Assembly (NCBI GenBank): GCA_917880885.1
Contig: OU862931.1
Location: 16,844,736 to 16,908,735, forward strand
Origin: Limnephilus marmoratus
Taxonomy: Eukaryota; Arthropoda; Insecta; Trichoptera; Limnephilidae
Direction: 5' to 3'
Length of the DNA stretch: 64,000 bases
The position numbers were made by a program, and so were the translations under genes. This document shows, piece by piece, positions 45,475-56,445 of this stretch. Every line of letters starts with the position of its first letter. The first letter of the stretch is position 1. Under the pieces are notes generated by a model. The model ran no database searches. It had not been told where the DNA came from and worked only from the letters and a program-made list of their open reading frames with translations.

Positions 45475-46555
45475 ATTTATTAACCCCTCAGACCTCAAGC
45501 CAATTCAATCAGAAGGTCAGAATATTTCCGCTTTGCAATAAATTCAAATGAATTAAATATTTCTGAACGTATCCGAAAACTAAAAACTATTTTTATAGGT
45601 GTAGTAATCCCCTTTCAAAGTTTATTGTCAGAAATAAATATAATTTATGACACATCATGTTTTAATGCAAACATAATAAGTTTTGAAAATTTCTTACCAT
45701 TCGTTTTTCTAACTAAAATTATTGGTAACGAAAAAAAAATACACGTATTCGATTAGATAAATGAATTATAACCGTTATGGTCACCTAAGTTTTTTTGTAG
45801 TTTCATGTAAAAATAATTATTAAAAAAATACAAAAAGTTTCAAAATTGTTTTAAATTTTTTGTTTAAAATTATTCACTCCGAATTAGACTGTTGTGAACT
45901 CCTGCATCTCATTGACTTTAAGGTACCAACTCGAGCGACAAGGCAAAACATAGTATTCGGCAACAATAATTCTGGAACCAACAACTACCTCACACATGCA
46001 CCTATTCCACGATTTCATACAGTAGCAAACAAATTCACCTCAAGTATCGATGTATTTAATACAAAGTTACCATTATTTAAGAAACACTTGAACGATATTT
46101 TTATGTAGTATATTTTGATATTTGGGGAGAATCACATAGCACATTTTTATTTATTTATCTACAATATAAAAACCTGTTGCCGTTTCCTTTTCTTTTTTAT
46201 GTAAGTACTGTGACATTTGATTTGAGTTGTCAAGAATTGTTTTTATGTAAATTTTGTAAATACACAATGTATACTATTTTATGCCATCTGAAACTTTAAA
46301 AACTTTCTCTTGTTTAGTAATGCATTATTTTTACTAAAATGTATCTTTATACCTTCCATTCATGTGATGTTTACTTTTTAAGTTCATCTTTTTTATTGTT
46401 CAACTTTGTCTCTGTATTATGAACTTATATGTAAAAGCCCATCAGGGCGTTGAAATATTAATAAATAAATAAAAAAATAAATAAAAATTGCGGTCGGAAA
46501 TTTAAGTTTCATAGAGGTGCATACTTAAATAATTTTGCCGTTAATTTTTAGATTT
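45475..46555 (-). repeat. Family G repeat, copy G4, split by a LINE
   Basis: Left part ('atatttccgctttgcaataa', 'attggtaacgaaaaaaaaat', 'tcatgtaaaaataattatta') and right part ('catagaggtgcatacttaaa', 'gttaatttttagatttgaat') are contiguous in G1 but separated here by about 620 bp of LINE. Confidence 0.6.
45866..46485 (+). pseudogene. LINE C-terminal tail inserted in repeat G4
   Basis: The frame from 45860 reads CCELLHLIDFKVPTRATRQN, then APIPRFHTVANKF, then SSIDVFNTKLPLFKKHLNDI and a stop at 46108. The 'F-VP---TR--------aP--R----N----iDvFn-----Fk--L' order is a LINE reverse transcriptase C-terminus. The untranslated sequence ends with 'caagaattg...gggcgttgaaatatt' and an (AATA)n/A-rich tail at about 46455-46485. 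Catalytic parts are absent. Confidence 0.7.
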
Positions 46556-46557
46556 GA

Positions 46558-48430
46558 ATTTTTATTTATTTATTACATAAGATACATTTATACAGCAAAT
46601 ATAACATAATAATAATATTTCAAAATAACTGTAAATATTAAAATGTATACAAGTGTTATTATGTCTTGTTTGTCTATATTAGTTCCTAGCTAGGCTGATT
46701 GCCCGTTCTAAGGAACCAAATGCTGGTGAAAAATGCCAAAAATAGGTATATTCTGTACCAAAAAAAAAAATAAGTGTTTTTTTTTTTTTTTTTAGATTAA
46801 ATACCTATAAGTATACTAAGATTTTACTGGTTGTGCCATTTAATAGTTAACCATGTAAAAGTTTAAGTTTTAAGTGACATTAATTAATAATTTTTCAGAC
46901 TCAACCCTACCTAAGCCAATCAACCATTTATTTATTATTGAACCGATAGATGTCATTTTGCATGTTTTAAGGTTTAAATCTGGGGGGATTTTATTGTATA
47001 ATTTCGGTCCCAGATATGTATGTGTCATTTGGAACTTCGACGTATTGCGACCACAAGATCCTTTCTGGTGTGACTTCTTGTGATGTATTTATGATCAATT
47101 TTATTAAGTTTTTCTAGATTTTTGTGTACGTGGATAATAACCTTTTTTATGTAGTTTTGGCGAACATCAAGTACATTAAATTTTTTGTAGAGCTGATCGC
47201 TAGAAAACCTATAGGGTTTACGCATAATGACTCTAATTATGGATTTCTGGGCCTTCACTAGAGGATCTAAAATTGTTCTACCTGACGCTCCCCAACCAAT
47301 ACAACCATACGTTAAGATGGGGTTGCATAATCCGAAATATATTTTTCTTAGGTCTTGCTGTTTGATTATATTTCGTAATACAAAGAATATGTGAATCAAT
47401 TTTCTCACCCTTATTGTGAGGTTGTCGATGTGATATTTCCACTTAAGGTGATTGTCTATAATAACGCCTAGATATTTGATGTTTTTCACACTTTCCAAAA
47501 CTTCACAATTGCAGATAGAATCAGTATTATCGGAATTACAGTTACGCTTATGTGTTTTTATTGTGTGTGATGTACTAGGTTGTCCTTTTATAGTTGAGCT
47601 GAATCTTATGTATTTAGTTTTTGCTATATTTAATGTAAGTAGATTTTTATCAAGCCATTGTTTTATCGCTTTGATTCCACTTTCAGCATGTTTATGTGTT
47701 TGAGTCCAGTCGTCTCCTTCAAATATAACTACCGTATCGTCAGCTAATGTAATAATTTTTCCGCCTACTTTTAGCTCGCATAACTCATTTATGTAGATTA
47801 TAAATAGAAGAGGTCCCAATGTGCTTCCCTGCGGTACCCCAAAGTTAGTCTCTAGTGATTTACTCACTGATTTGCCCATTTTGAGTTGCTGGCTTCTACC
47901 CGTTAAGTAACTCTTTAACCATTCGTAGGGCATACCTACAATGCCAATATTTTTTAATCTTTTGAGGAGTAATTTATGAGAAATTGTATCAAAAGCCTTG
48001 GCTAAGTCTAAGAACAGTGCAATGTTTTTCTTTCCGCGATCTATATTTCCAGAAATATGTTCTGTAAGTTGTAAGTTGCACTATCGCGTCGTCCGTTCCC
48101 CTCCCCGGCCGAAAGCCGAACTGATTTTTGCTTAAAAGTTTTCGGCTCTCTACATAGTTACTTAATCTGTTTTTAAAAATTTTTCTATAATTTTTGAGAT
48201 AGCACTCAACAGGGATATTGGCCTATAATTACCCACTTGGTTTTTGGGTCCATTTTTGTAGATTGGTACTACTAAAGACTTTTTAAGATGGTCGGGGAGA
48301 ACCCCTGAAGTAAAACTTTTATTAAAAATGTTCGATAAAGGTGATGCAATATTGTGTTTAATAATTTTTAGTATATGTGTGTTAAGACCGTCGGGTATAA
48401 TATAAAGGGTTAGGTTAAGAATATAAAGGG
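46558..48430 (-). pseudogene. Long LINE reverse transcriptase remnant
   Basis: This is the longest coding remnant in the window. Upstream on the minus strand: DHLKKSLVVPIYKNGPKNQV, then NYRPISLLSAISKIIEKFL, then NQFGFRPGRGTDDAI (reverse transcriptase blocks 1-3). A 7-bp tandem duplication (48063-48076) then shifts the frame. Next come ALFLDLAKAFDTISHKLLLK (block A with its catalytic Asp), FGVPQGSTLGPLLFIIYINE (block B), TLADDTVV (block C, LADD in place of YADD/FADD), KYLGVIID and WKYHIDNL, and a thumb with LTYGCIGWG. A second frameshift near 47030 precedes the tail YLGPKLYNKIPPDL. 3' sequence runs to (AATAAA)n at about 46560. 5' truncated before the endonuclease. Confidence 0.85.
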
Positions 48431-49245
48431 TTGTTCTTTTTCTAACACCGTATATTTCTCACCATGATAGTGAGGAAGACACAACGATTTTTAAGAGACG
48501 TACGTGAGTTTTTCCCAAAAGCGAACAAATTAGATTGAAGGGTTAAAAAAGAAAAAAATTATTTTTCGGGAGCGAAGTCTGCTGTTCACAGAACTAATAG
48601 TTTATTCTCTATTAACTATTGAATCATTCTCAGTAGAAATTAATGAAAGTAATATAATGTACACAGATGAATTCTGAAGTTTGAGAATGCCCTTTATACA
48701 ATACATATTGTTTCCGCGGATAAATCATTTCCGCTTCTGCAAAAGGGGCTCCATCGCATTTTCCCATTGCGTGATGTAAGCCGGGACTGTGTAATGGGCC
48801 CCGTAAACATGCTAAGACAATGCGACTGTCGGTAAACACGCTGTTACATAAATCGAGACTCACGGCCTCGGGGACATGCCCTCACTAAATCATTTAAATT
48901 TCAGACAAATTGAATTATTGTAAGCCTTAAACATGCGTACATCGCACATCCCGTAGAAAAGTGTCGCAAGTCAAAAAAAGTTAATTTTACAGAAGAACGA
49001 AAAAAAATTAATGAATGAAATAATAAACAAACGGTCCTGTCGAAAAGAGATACTGGCGAAATCTCGAGGAGATGGAGTGATCTAACGTAGATACGGTTTT
49101 CGTGGGGCATAGATGAACACAATCACTTTACTTTTCAGAAGAAAAAAAAATAGAAAATTTGACTTACGACACATTTCTATGGGATGTGCGTTTTGTTATT
49201 TTTTTTTTTTTAATATACGTATAGTACCACTCTAGAGTTCCAACT
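48431..49245. other. No recognised gene
   Basis: AT-rich. 'aatataaagggtt' is repeated at the border with the LINE. Confidence 0.4.
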
Positions 49246-49250
49246 AAAAT

Positions 49251-49348
49251 GTGGAGAGGAATATGAGGCAGAGGAAGGTGAGGAAGTAACAGGCTATTCA
49301 GATATAGTACCTAATCTGTTTTAAAGCCATTTCAAGCATCGTTTCAAT
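49251..49348 (-). repeat. Family B SINE fragment B6
   Basis: 'gaggaagtaacaggctattc' and 'aagccatttcaagcatcgtt' match B9. It joins A8 directly. Confidence 0.55.
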
Positions 49349-50148
49349 GGGAGCCGGGTATGGGTACCGCCGCCTCGGGAACCGTTTATTGGATAACCAA
49401 CACATCTGCCACAGGTCACCCCAAGTGACTTAGCAAGGGTGCCCGGGTTGATGGGGTAAGGTAAGGTTTGTCAGGGTCTTGGCGGCGGATACGTTTGCTC
49501 AGCAATTGCGTGGCAGGCCGGATTGGGAGAGACTTGTTGAGGGAGATCTGTCGATCTATCCAGCAGGACTCAGTGGGAGGGTTGCATTCACACCCCTCTT
49601 ACCTTTATCCTTCACAGAACTTCCTTTTCTTAAAGACCCTCAATACAGCATCCCCAAAGATGACATAGTCCCTGAGGTGAATTTTTATTTATCAGGGCCT
49701 CCTGTGTTTTTTTTTACATGAATACCGCACAAGAGTCCCAACGGCTCCCGTCTGGAGCCAGTGGGTCTATGGCATCCTCAATTGAGGTATGTTGTGAGGC
49801 TGAAGGTAGTGGGGAGGGGAAGGAGATAAGGAAGAGGAAGGCGGGGAAGTACCTGGCTATTCAATTCAGATCTGGTCACCAAACACGGCTACAGCCATTT
49901 CAAGCAACGTTTCAAAACTGAATGGTGGTCTTACACCAGGGCGATACTGAGAGTATCTTCCACTCTGGAACGTGCCACAAATATACTATATATTATTTTA
50001 AATTAATAAATTGTGAAATAACACAAATTAATTAAATAAAATTTATTTGTCACGCCGGGATTCGATCCCACGACCTTCGGAGTGCTACTCAAGAGCCTTA
50101 CCGCTGGACTATGCCGGCCGGCTGTGTGGAGCTAATGTAAAAAAAAAA
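49349..50148 (+). repeat. Family A repeat, copy A8, split by a SINE
   Basis: The part up to 49706 ends 'ttatcagggcctcctgtg'. The rest resumes at 50122 with 'ctgtgtggagctaatg' and an A10 tail. Together they rebuild the normal family A end. Confidence 0.8.
49707..50121 (-). mobile_element. Family B tRNA-derived SINE, full-length copy B7 with target duplication
   Basis: On the minus strand: head 'gccggcatagtccagcggta' (box A) and 'gtgggatcgaatcccggcgt' (box B), AT-rich linker, body 'gttccactct'-type sequence reversed here as 'atcttccactctggaacgtg', then 'ataccgcac' and poly-A (plus-strand T run at 49707-49715). 'ctgtg' flanks it at 49702-49706 and 50122-50126. The insertion lies in the terminal hairpin of A8, so B7 is younger than A8. 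415 bp. Confidence 0.85.
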
Positions 50149-50639
50149 CAGTTCGAATTTAAAAAATGACACTTAAATTCAAAGCAAATCGGAGTTAATA
50201 AATGCTACGTTTGATAAAACAGATTAAATAATAAGACGTCCAATTAGTAACGCATTTCAATTAAATTAGTCTTATTAATCTATTCACCTTAAATGAATTT
50301 TGAAAGAGTTACGATTTGACAGAAACAAACTCTCTTTCCATGTTAACGAAAGCAATCTATAAAACTTTTAAATTGCAACGATATATTGATTAAAAACAAA
50401 AAAAACAAGTAACTGCATCAGTTGATTTTCAAAAGCAACATTTACGGAAAAAACATAGTCTGCCAGCATTTTCCGTTCACTTTTCAGCTACTACGGTAAA
50501 GTGCTTGGATCGCGCAATAACGTGTTTAACGGAAGCTTTTAAGTCAAATTGCACCGGGGCATTCAAACGTAAACCAAATTGCCATTGTTTTAAATTTTTA
50601 TTCAAAGCTTTCAAGTAAATACGGGCTTGGGAGCTTTCT

Positions 50640-50930
50640 GGGTGGGAATTCTATTCCCTGGTGAGATCGAAGCGTTGCGTTGTTGCTTAAAATGGCTGTA
50701 GCCATATTCATTGACCATATCTGAAAAGCTAAGTTATTGCCAATCTTCGTCTTCCTTTGATTTTATATAATATCGTGGTATATTTGCGGCACGTTCACTC
50801 TAAGAAACTTTCAGGCCCAAAGATCACCATGAGAATCTAAATGTTATTTGAAATGGCTCTAGCCCCCCAGGTCTCCTGAAAATCGTTTATCACGGTTAGA
50901 AATATGATCTAAACGGGGTTAGAAAGAGAA
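50640..50930 (+). repeat. Family B SINE fragments B8, degraded
   Basis: 'tattccctggtgagatcgaa', 'gcttaaaatggctgtagcca' and 'accatatctgaaaagctaag' follow the order of the B body. A second partial piece starts near 50838 ('ttgaaatggctctagcc'). Confidence 0.45.
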
Positions 50931-51005
50931 AACAACATGCTTTATTATGGTTATTTCCTTTTGGGGTATTATGCCGTGTTGCGCTACCTCCTCCTTTAGC
51001 CAACG

Positions 51006-51036
51006 TTTCGGACAGCGTTACAGTGTCCATCATCAG
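51006..51036 (-). ncRNA. Hammerhead-ribozyme-like core in PLE-2
   Basis: The minus strand reads CTGATGA, one U, stem II GGACA ... TGTCC around 'ctgtaacgc', then GAAACG. Core bases are intact. The long inverted arms could supply stem I. Stem III is not obvious. Confidence 0.55.
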
Positions 51037-51138
51037 GGCAGATGTGTAAATGTTAGAGATGAAATGTGTGCTTAAGTACTTCGAAGCAATACCGTGTCGC
51101 CAGCACCAATCCACTGCGGGCTGGCATTACAGTATACT

Positions 51139-51800
51139 TCAAGATGGTTTTTTGCATTTACCTTTGGTGTAGCCGTCAATTACCGGATACCAAGAACTAT
51201 TGAGCTTAACTCCGTCGTCTCTATTAATGTTAATAGGATTTTTATGAATTTCAATTGCCTCTGTAATTAAGCGTGCTCTATAGGTTTTGGGTCTTCCCAG
51301 GACTTCAGGAACAAATCCGAAGTAATGGCCGGTTTCAATTAAATGCTCGGCGATTGCCGATTTGTCAGGGTGGCCAAGTTTACATGCTCGAAAGTGTTCC
51401 GATATCCTTTTGGAGATCGTCCGCTCTGTCTGGCCAACATAGACCTTATCACATCCGGAACAGCTGAGTTTGTATACTCCATCTGTTTCCAGAGGAAACT
51501 TGGTCTTTGCAGACCTCAGTAGGTCTTGTATTTTGGTCGTGGTTCCGAAGACAGTCTTGATGCTTTCTCTCAACAGTCTGGCAATTCTGTCTGTCACATT
51601 GTGAACATAAGGTAGGAAAGCACAGCCTTTAGACTCTTGTTCAATTCTGTCTTCGTTTGGTGTAGATTTGGCTCTTATTATTTGCCTTGTCTGCCTTGCC
51701 GGGTAACCGTTACGCTCCAGTGCATCGGTGAGCTTAGTAAGTTCCGCTCCGATTTTTGTTTCTTCACATATTCTGGTCGCTCGGGTTACCAGCGAGGAGG
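51139..51800 (-). pseudogene. PLE-2 C-terminal region with GIY-YIG endonuclease
   Basis: The open frame ends at 51139. The first roughly 15 residues after the apparent start at 51843 come from the inverted arm and are not protein homology. True sequence begins near TRATRICEETK and ELTKLTDALERNGYP, the thumb/linker of Penelope reverse transcriptases. The GIY-YIG nuclease follows: DGVYKLSCSGC (residues 121-131), KVYVGQTERT (133-142), SKRISEHF, the HLIETGHYF His region near 167-175 and Glu in LITEAIEIHK near 195-198. No internal stop. The polymerase core is lost, so no complete enzyme is made. Confidence 0.85.
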
Positions 51801-52094
51801 AGGTAGCGCAACACGGCATAATACCCCAAAAGGAAATAACCATAAAATTTTTGGCCGTGAAAATCTAAAATCAAACATGCTTTATATTCAAATCTAAAAA
51901 TTATCCGCAAAATAATTAAAATGTAAACCTTCATGAAACAAAAGTTTTCGACCGCAATTTAAAGAAAATGTATGAAACTTATTTTATTCATTTATAATAT
52001 AGTTTTGGATAGAAATATAGGCTGCAATTAGGCCTATAATTAGATCACAAAATATGACCACAAATCACTTCATTACCAAAAAAATCTCATTTTT

Positions 52095-52437
52095 TTTTTT
52101 TTTTTTTTCATGAGCTCCACACAGGAGGCCCTGAGGAAAATAATTTCCCTCAGGGCCTATGTCATCTTTGAGGATGGTGTGTGGAGGATTTTTTTTAAGG
52201 AAAGGAAGGAGAGGAGAGTTCTGGGAAGGAAAAGGGTTTAAGGGGTGGGTAGGATGGGGGTTCAGTATGTCCTGGTCATCCGCCTCCAAGACCTAGACAA
52301 ACCTCACCCCATGAACCCGGGCACCCCTGCTAAATCACCAAACGTAGCGAACCACTTGGGGTGACCTATGGCAGAGGTGTTGGTTATCCAATTAAGGTTC
52401 CCGGGGCGGCGGTACCCATTCCCGCCTGTCGATGGAA
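52095..52437 (-). repeat. Family A repeat, near complete copy A9
   Basis: Reverse of A1: poly-T, 'gagctccacacaggaggccc', hairpin, 'catgaacccgggcacccctg', 'tggttatccaattaaggttc' and 'ggcggcggtacccattcccg'. Very similar to A1 and A4. Confidence 0.8.
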
Positions 52438-52439
52438 AA

Positions 52440-53135
52440 TTAATCAGAAGAGTACCACGAAATAGATTATACAAAAGTTATACATTTAAAACATTAAGTA
52501 GATACTAGAGATATTTACGTAAATAAGTTTAATGATTTATTAAACTGAAATTTACAAAACGCCAACACATTCTCCAATACGAAATTAAGAAATTAAATTT
52601 ATCTTTATTGCAAAAACAAAAAACACATTATCCTTCAAATAAAGTAAATAATTTTAATATTCCATAAATTTTACTAACCGATGAAAGCACCTACAATCAT
52701 AATTGAAAATATTTTTTACTCAACGCTCGGCACAATAAAATGGAAACGGGGCTTCATGATTCCCAATTGAGATAGGTAATATTATTATTTCCTTCTGGAA
52801 TGTTCCCTGCTTGTTAAAAATACTGAGTTTACTTCGAAAACAAACAAACATAATGGAAAAATCGAATATTCTGCTAAATAAAGAGCATTTTTCCATTCAA
52901 AGAACGTTATTCAAAAGAAAGACGAAATAATTCACTACAAAAGAGCATATAAAGACAGGGTTTCACATGCAAATGACGTGAGGCGATGTGAAAATGAGAA
53001 GAATGGAAGAGTTTAGGGAGAAGAGGCACGAAGATCAACACCATTAAACAACCTTATTTGAGTAAGAATAGACGGAGAAATAGGGAATTCAAACACGGTA
53101 AAATGGAAATTTTTCGTGGTAACACGTAATAAAAT
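52440..53135. other. No recognised gene
   Basis: AT-rich, with no supported feature. Confidence 0.45.
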
Positions 53136-53139
53136 AGTA

Positions 53140-53550
53140 AAAGACGGGAAAGGTGAGGAAGTACCTGGCTATTCAGATCTGGTCACCAAACAATTAAGCC
53201 ATTTCAAGTATCGTTTCAATTCTTTAAAATAATTGCCGGTAACCCGGGCGTTTATTAACATCAATAGTTATTTACAGATCATGTGCGCTACTCGACTCAC
53301 TAGACAATATCTGTTCTGAGCAAAATGAATAGTGGTATTACACCAGAATTCTGAATGGTGGCATTACACCAGGGCGACACTGAGAGTATCTTCCACTCTG
53401 GAACGTGCCGCAAATATACTATATATTATTTTATGTGAATAAATTGTGAAATAACACAAATTAATCTATTAAAATTTATTTGCCACGCCGGGATTCGATC
53501 CCACGACCTTCGGAAGGCGATTCAAGAGCCTTACCGCTGGACTACGCCGT
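53140..53550 (-). mobile_element. Family B SINE, copy B9, interrupted
   Basis: The head (minus strand 'gtagtccagcggtaaggctc', 'gggatcgaatcccggcgtgg'), AT linker and body agree with B7. About 110 bp of unrelated sequence at 53225-53335 separates 'tttcaagtatcgtttcaat' from the rest, and 'gaat-gtgg-attacaccag' is partly duplicated at its border. Confidence 0.7.
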
Positions 53551-53908
53551 ATGATGGACACCACAAAAATCCCCGCAATCAAATTATTTAAAAAGTTTGT
53601 ACCCATATTAGAGTGCAGAAAACAGAAACCACTAGACAAACTAAATTAAAAGGCCGATAAAAAATGAAAAATGAAACATTGTAAAACTCGTTTATACTCG
53701 TATTATAAAGAAAACGTAATGCCTCCACATTACGTAGGCCAAACTTATCCACTGATACCTAAACTAGCCTCTTAGTAAGGCCCAGATTAATTAGTATTAC
53801 CATTTTAACACAAAACGTATATAACCTAACATAAACATTGATATCAAAACTAACAATTTTTATGGCTTTTCTGTCAGCACTACAAACGTACGATTTTTTT
53901 ATTTTGTT

Positions 53909-54093
53909 ACGTTTTAAGATTTTCACGGCCAAAAGTATTTTCGTTATTTGTTTTTGGGGTGTTATGCCGTGTTGCGCTACCTCCTTCTTTAGCCAACGTT
54001 TCGGACATCGTTGCAATGTCCGAAACGTTGGTTAAAGAAGGAGGTAGTGCAACACGGCATAACACCCCAAAAACAAATAACGAAAATATTTTT
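53909..54093 (+). mobile_element. ORF-less PLE-2 foldback copy
   Basis: The arms at 53931-54008 and 54016-54093 are inverted repeats of 78 bp with about three mismatches around the 7-nt spacer 'cgttgca'. Leader 'acgttttaagattttcacgg' precedes the left arm, as in the other copies. The centre has GGACAT/ATGTCC and GAAACG but no CTGATGA, so only half of the hammerhead-like core is present. The flanks ('tttttattttgtt' and 'tttttattttatt') may be a worn target duplication. Confidence 0.75.
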
Positions 54094-54100
54094 ATTTTAT

Positions 54101-54930
54101 TTATAAATTTTATTTATTTTATTTTTATTATAAGCAATAATTATTACCAGCCTGAAACTCTCAACTACATTAAAAAAAGATACATGCCGCCAACGGATCC
54201 AGTTGACGGCATTTACCTTTTGTCGGAAGATTTTTTCAATGTAGTGTTTCAGGCTGATAATTATTTCTTATAATAATTGTTACCCTTAGTGCTATGCATA
54301 AAAATCTTGTCTTAAACGTTAGTTTATCAATTAAAAATAATAATTTTTTATTTTATTTATAAATTTATAAATCACAGTGAAACGTCTGTGCTGGAATGGA
54401 AAATCACAGGAATGGCTGTTAAGCTAAGCTTAATGTTTAATATAATCAATATCATCGAAGCTTTTAAAGATAACCACAGTTAAGTCAGTTTAATGATAAA
54501 AAATAAGCCAAAATTGATAAAACAACTTCATCGTCAACAAGATATTCAAGAACCTGAATAACAGGTGTATGTACAAAATGCGCCAAGCATCATTGTTTTA
54601 CCTTCAATTTCTGATGCTTTAAAAAGGGCAAATAATGGGTACAAAAAACCCAAGCACTAGAATAGTAATGGATACTTTTAATTAATGAAAACGAAACTTT
54701 TTGAAAAACCTCTTTGTTCTGAGAGAAAGAGTGTATGTAATAAATAAATTACTATATTGTTTTGTGGGAATATTGAAACACGATTTAGAAAAGGTTTGAT
54801 AATTCAACGAATTTCCAGAGACGTGGCAAATGGAAAAAAAAAAAATTTATTTAATTTAAAATTTCATTAAAAAAGTGACGAAATTTTTTTTGAATAAATA
54901 TGTTAAATTAAATACACAACCAATTTATTC
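54101..54930. other. No recognised gene
   Basis: AT-rich, with no supported feature. Confidence 0.45.
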
Positions 54931-54934
54931 CTTC

Positions 54935-55040
54935 CCGTTCCCTTCTTTTCCTTGAAAAGACCCTTCACGCAGCATCCTTAAAGACGATATAGGCCCAAGA
55001 ACGATCTGAGAACTGTTCTGCGTGGAGATAAACTAAAACA
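54935..55040 (+). repeat. Family A 3' fragment A10, diverged
   Basis: 'cccttcacgcagcatcctta', 'gacgatataggcccaagaac' and 'tctgcgtggagataaact' match the closing third of the family. Confidence 0.5.
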
Positions 55041-55485
55041 AATCATCTGTTTAATTTAATCTGACAATATTTTCAACCACAAAGAGAACGAACAAACCGC
55101 AGAATACAAAAAGCATTAAAGCAGACAGCCACGAATTAGAGAACGTTATCTATTTGGGAATTTGTAAACACTTGTAGGAAGCAAAGCGAACTAGTATAGA
55201 GTATTTCAACAACATGGTTAGTTAGGGTTGGCGACTAAAAATATTAACAGTTGTAGTTAATAGTGTTACTGTGCGGGTACAGCCGACAGCAGGCCTGAGG
55301 GAGTTCGCTTGTCCCGTGAATTAGTTAACTATTTGAGAATTAATAACTTTTAACGAAGCTTAATTCAATTAAGTCAGTATCGTTGTTTGGTTTCGGCACC
55401 GCTTGCTGGCCATTGGACAATAAGGCATGCTAACCATTGGACAGTAAGGTAAGCGGGATGAGAATACATTATTGAATGGTTTCTT
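55041..55485. other. No recognised gene
   Basis: Includes a partial internal repeat 'ccattggacaataagg' / 'ccattggacagtaagg' near 55413-55450. Confidence 0.4.
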
Positions 55486-55489
55486 CTTC

Positions 55490-56445
55490 TTCTTTCGTAT
55501 GGTGGGGGGTCAGAGGGGGACATCTAGGTCTGCGAGCCAGTCTAGGGCCTCAGGCGTTGCCCTGTGGACCTCATAAATCCCGCCGGGGAATGAATGGAGC
55601 GGGCATTCGTTGACCACATGTTCGGTGGTCTGCACCGCACCGCATTCACACGTCGCCGACTCTTTAAGGCCCCATATATGCATCATGTGGGCACAACGGC
55701 TATGGGAGCACCTTATTCTATTGATGGCAGTCCAGAGTTTGCGAGGCAATGAGAACCCAGGCTGTCTCTCAGTGGGGTCTTGCACGAGATCGGCGTTTTT
55801 GACGTTAGCTGATTGCCACTCAAGCTTCCACCTATCTTCTGGGGTGAGAGGTGTTCGAAGGAGTCTTTCTCCTTCCGTCCAGAAGGGTTTTCGAGACTTT
55901 AAGCGGCATGCCGGGTGAGAAACGACATCATCGTGCAAGGGTATTTCGCTTTTTTGCAGCGCCTTCTTGTATTCCCTCAGTGTTGCAATCTCTCGCCTGA
56001 TATTTGGCGGGGTTATATTTGCAAGTACGGGGAGCCAAGGAAGAGGGGTCGATTTTAAGGTTCCGCTGATGGTTCGCATTGTGGCATTAAGCTGAACGTC
56101 GACCATGGAAGTGTGGGCGCTTCTGGCCCATACTGGAGCACAGTATTCAGCTGCTGAGAAAACCAGGGCAATGGATGCCGTTCTGAGCGTGTTGGCGTCG
56201 CATCCCCAGCTAGTACCAGCCAGCTTATTGACTAAGTTTAGTCTTGTCCTGGTTTTTTTGCCCACTGTTTCCATGTGTTTCCGGTAATTCAGGCTCCTGT
56301 CCAAAGTTATTCCAAGATAGCGGGGATGGGGGTCATGGTAAATATTTTTTCCATCAAACTGAACACAGAGTTTTGCGTTTGCCTGTGAATTACTGAGATT
56401 GAATGGTTTGAGATGGCAAGTATCAAAGGAGATAACTATAATTAG
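55490..56445 (-). pseudogene. LINE reverse transcriptase C-terminal third, open frame of about 310 residues
   Basis: An uninterrupted minus-strand frame ends at 55510. Visible in order: SNSQANAKLCVQFDGKNIYH, PRYLGITLDRSLNYRKHMET (the conserved YLG-TLD block, residues 46-60), NKLAGTSWGCD, SAAEYCAPVWARSAH (101-115), ITPPNIRREIA, HPACRLKSRKPFW, NRIRCSHSRCAHMMHIWGL (246-264) and a terminal CECGAVQTTEHVVNECP zinc-type motif (Cys 270 and 272, His 280, Cys 285). This is the thumb and C-terminus of a jockey/I-like LINE. The homology begins near residue 14, so the copy is 5' truncated at about 56440. The frame is intact, suggesting a fairly young insertion. The 3' end has a short (GAA)n tract near 55483-55495. 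Confidence 0.85.

Larger units (their letters stand above)
50946..51873 (-). mobile_element. Penelope-like element PLE-2 with inverted arms and 12-bp target duplication
   Basis: 'aacatgctttat' flanks it exactly at 50934-50945 and 51874-51885. On the minus strand the order is: short leader 'ttttcacggccaaaaatttt', arm ('ggttatttccttttggggta' to 'gcgctacctcctc'), C-terminal coding part, spacer, hammerhead-like core (51006-51036), then the same arm inverted. The left arm joins the coding part within the reverse transcriptase thumb, so 5' truncation and arm addition go together. PLEs are known for variable target duplications and for inverted terminal fragments on truncated copies. 928 bp. Confidence 0.85.

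Noticed and set aside
50040..50121. Functional tRNA on the minus strand
   Set aside because: Promoter boxes are good, but the sequence continues as a SINE body with target duplication. It is a SINE head.
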